From NCBI GenBank assembly GCA_004026145.2, contig CP034986.1, positions 3,953,921 to 4,017,920 of the forward strand: 64,000 nt of DNA, in the 5' to 3' direction. A model generated the notes under the pieces. It searched no databases, was not told where the DNA came from, and was given only the letters and a program-made list of their open reading frames with translations. The position numbers and the translations under genes are program-made. Of the stretch, positions 62,878 to 64,000 are shown in pieces; position 1 is the stretch's first letter; every line of letters starts with the position of its first letter. This DNA is from Takifugu bimaculatus. Taxonomy: Eukaryota; Chordata; Actinopteri; Tetraodontiformes; Tetraodontidae.

Positions 62878-63319
62878 CGAAAAGTCGACGAACGGGATTA
62901 ATTGACTTGTTAGATCCATTATATTAAAATTATCTCTTATTTGCTTTTACCTTGTTATATTCTTTATTCTTGTTATATTGTTTCTCATTACTTAATGTTT
63001 CTTATTATTTGTTAATGCTTAATGTTCATGATGCTTGATATGTCAACTCGAACTTCTCTGGTCAAGGGCGACAGAAATGCAGCTGCTGTGGGGAAGTGAC
63101 AATGACTGGAGATAGAGCTGCAGGGCCTGACCCAGGAGGTGTTCATTTAATCTGTCTGATATGGAAGAATGTGCTGTGTGCGAGCTCATCAAATCAGTGA
63201 AGACCTACAGACCTATTATGATTTACAGTCTTTTGCTTTGTTTGGGACCTGCTATCTTGTGTTTCCCCCCTCCCTTTAGACACATTTAAATTCTGTGTAA
63301 CTAGGGACCTCCTAATTTC

Positions 63320-63325
63320 AATAAA
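63320..63325 (+). terminator. Polyadenylation signal, sulfotransferase copy 2
   Basis: AATAAA at the position equivalent to 55425-55430. Confidence 0.65.
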
Positions 63326-64000
63326 AGGATGGCTGAAGTTGTGCGTCAGAACGTGTTGGAGATCTGTAACTGAGCACATCTCTCCGTTCTCCTTGCAAGT
63401 AAAACTGTTGTCTTTGCCTCATTTGTTTTTCTCATGTTTCAGGTCGTTTGAACCTAACAACTTTGATCAAAAATGACTTGTTTTATATGTTGTCTATAGT
63501 GGCTTGTAGGGAAAGTTGATTACCAGATTTAAAAAAACAAAAAAACAAAAGCTGGTACTGTTTTTGGGGAGCCTGTTCACTGCAAACATTGGACGCCACA
63601 CAAAACCACCATGATGTACACACACACACACACACAACCAAAAATTCTCTCTCCGACCCTCATGGAGGGTTCGCTGTAAGCGTGTCAATAACTCGTCCAT
63701 CTCTGTCTATATTTGTTCTGTACTGTTAGCTCTTTCACCACCTGAGTCTTAAAAGACAGACATCATGACACCTTTTAAAAAAAAATAAAATGTACACAAT
63801 CCAAAATGTAGTGGGAGAAAGTGTTTCGCACAGAACGTGACTGTGACACACAAAACAACTTTTAAGCAAAGCTAAAATTCGTAAGGAAACTCTCCAACCC
63901 TTTAGCCTTCAATTCAACTAAACAACTTCTAGTCTTTTCATTTAAAAACAGTCTCCAGTCCCTCACCTGTAGCGGCAATTTGTCTTGTGTATCAAACTAT

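Larger units (their letters stand above)
60965..64000 (+). repeat. Tandem duplication, copy 2 (runs off the window)
   Basis: Matches 53076-56105. By hand count it differs most at the 5' end (about twenty substitutions plus a 19-base gap in the first 350 bases), moderately in the coding exons, and least in the 3' flank (about four in 1.1 kb). Confidence 0.95.

Overview
The window looks like nuclear DNA from a ray-finned (percomorph-type) fish. Genes are split by GT-AG introns. Dinucleotide microsatellites are dense ((CA)n/(TG)n, GATA/GGAT arrays). Interspersed elements of types common in teleosts are present: Rex3/RTE-like and L2-like LINE pieces, a short element with a (TTGAT)n tail, and a non-autonomous hAT element. 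The species cannot be fixed from the sequence alone.

Layout. 1-22.6 kb: no protein gene that I can support. It holds microsatellites, a diverged GGTTC/GAACC repeat tract, an intact tRNA-Ser(GCT) gene at 11897-11978 (+) and a tRNA-derived pseudogene or SINE head at 19193-19265 (-). 22.6-52.4 kb: one class-4 semaphorin gene on the + strand, best matched to sema4f. Exon 1 sits in a CpG-rich promoter region, followed by a 23-kb first intron. The other 14 coding exons are packed into 5.1 kb (46484-51628). All 15 exons join in phase to give 844 residues: signal peptide, Sema domain, PSI, Ig-like domain, one membrane span, and a cytoplasmic tail ending in a PDZ-binding ESSI. 53.1-64 kb: two tandem + strand copies of a five-exon Golgi sulfotransferase gene of the chondroitin 4-O-sulfotransferase (CHST11/12/13) family, closest to CHST12. 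The copies are about 7.89 kb apart and each encodes 322 residues. Between them lie a hAT-type MITE, two (CTCTC)n arrays, a repeat with a (TTGAT)n tail, and a nested LINE cluster whose (GGAT)n tail abuts the start of the second duplicate.

Most notable: the two sulfotransferase copies differ at about 25 of 969 coding bases, of which 20 change amino acids (17 residues). Their introns differ at about 1% and the 1.1-kb 3' flank at about 0.4%. The coding exons have therefore diverged more than the surrounding non-coding DNA. The duplicated block also begins inside a 5' intron, so copy 2 lacks the presumed promoter and first exon. These numbers are hand counts and need a real alignment. Semaphorin 4F is a surface guidance cue, and the sulfotransferases would modify chondroitin/dermatan chains in the Golgi. 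Nothing in the sequence shows that the two loci act together.
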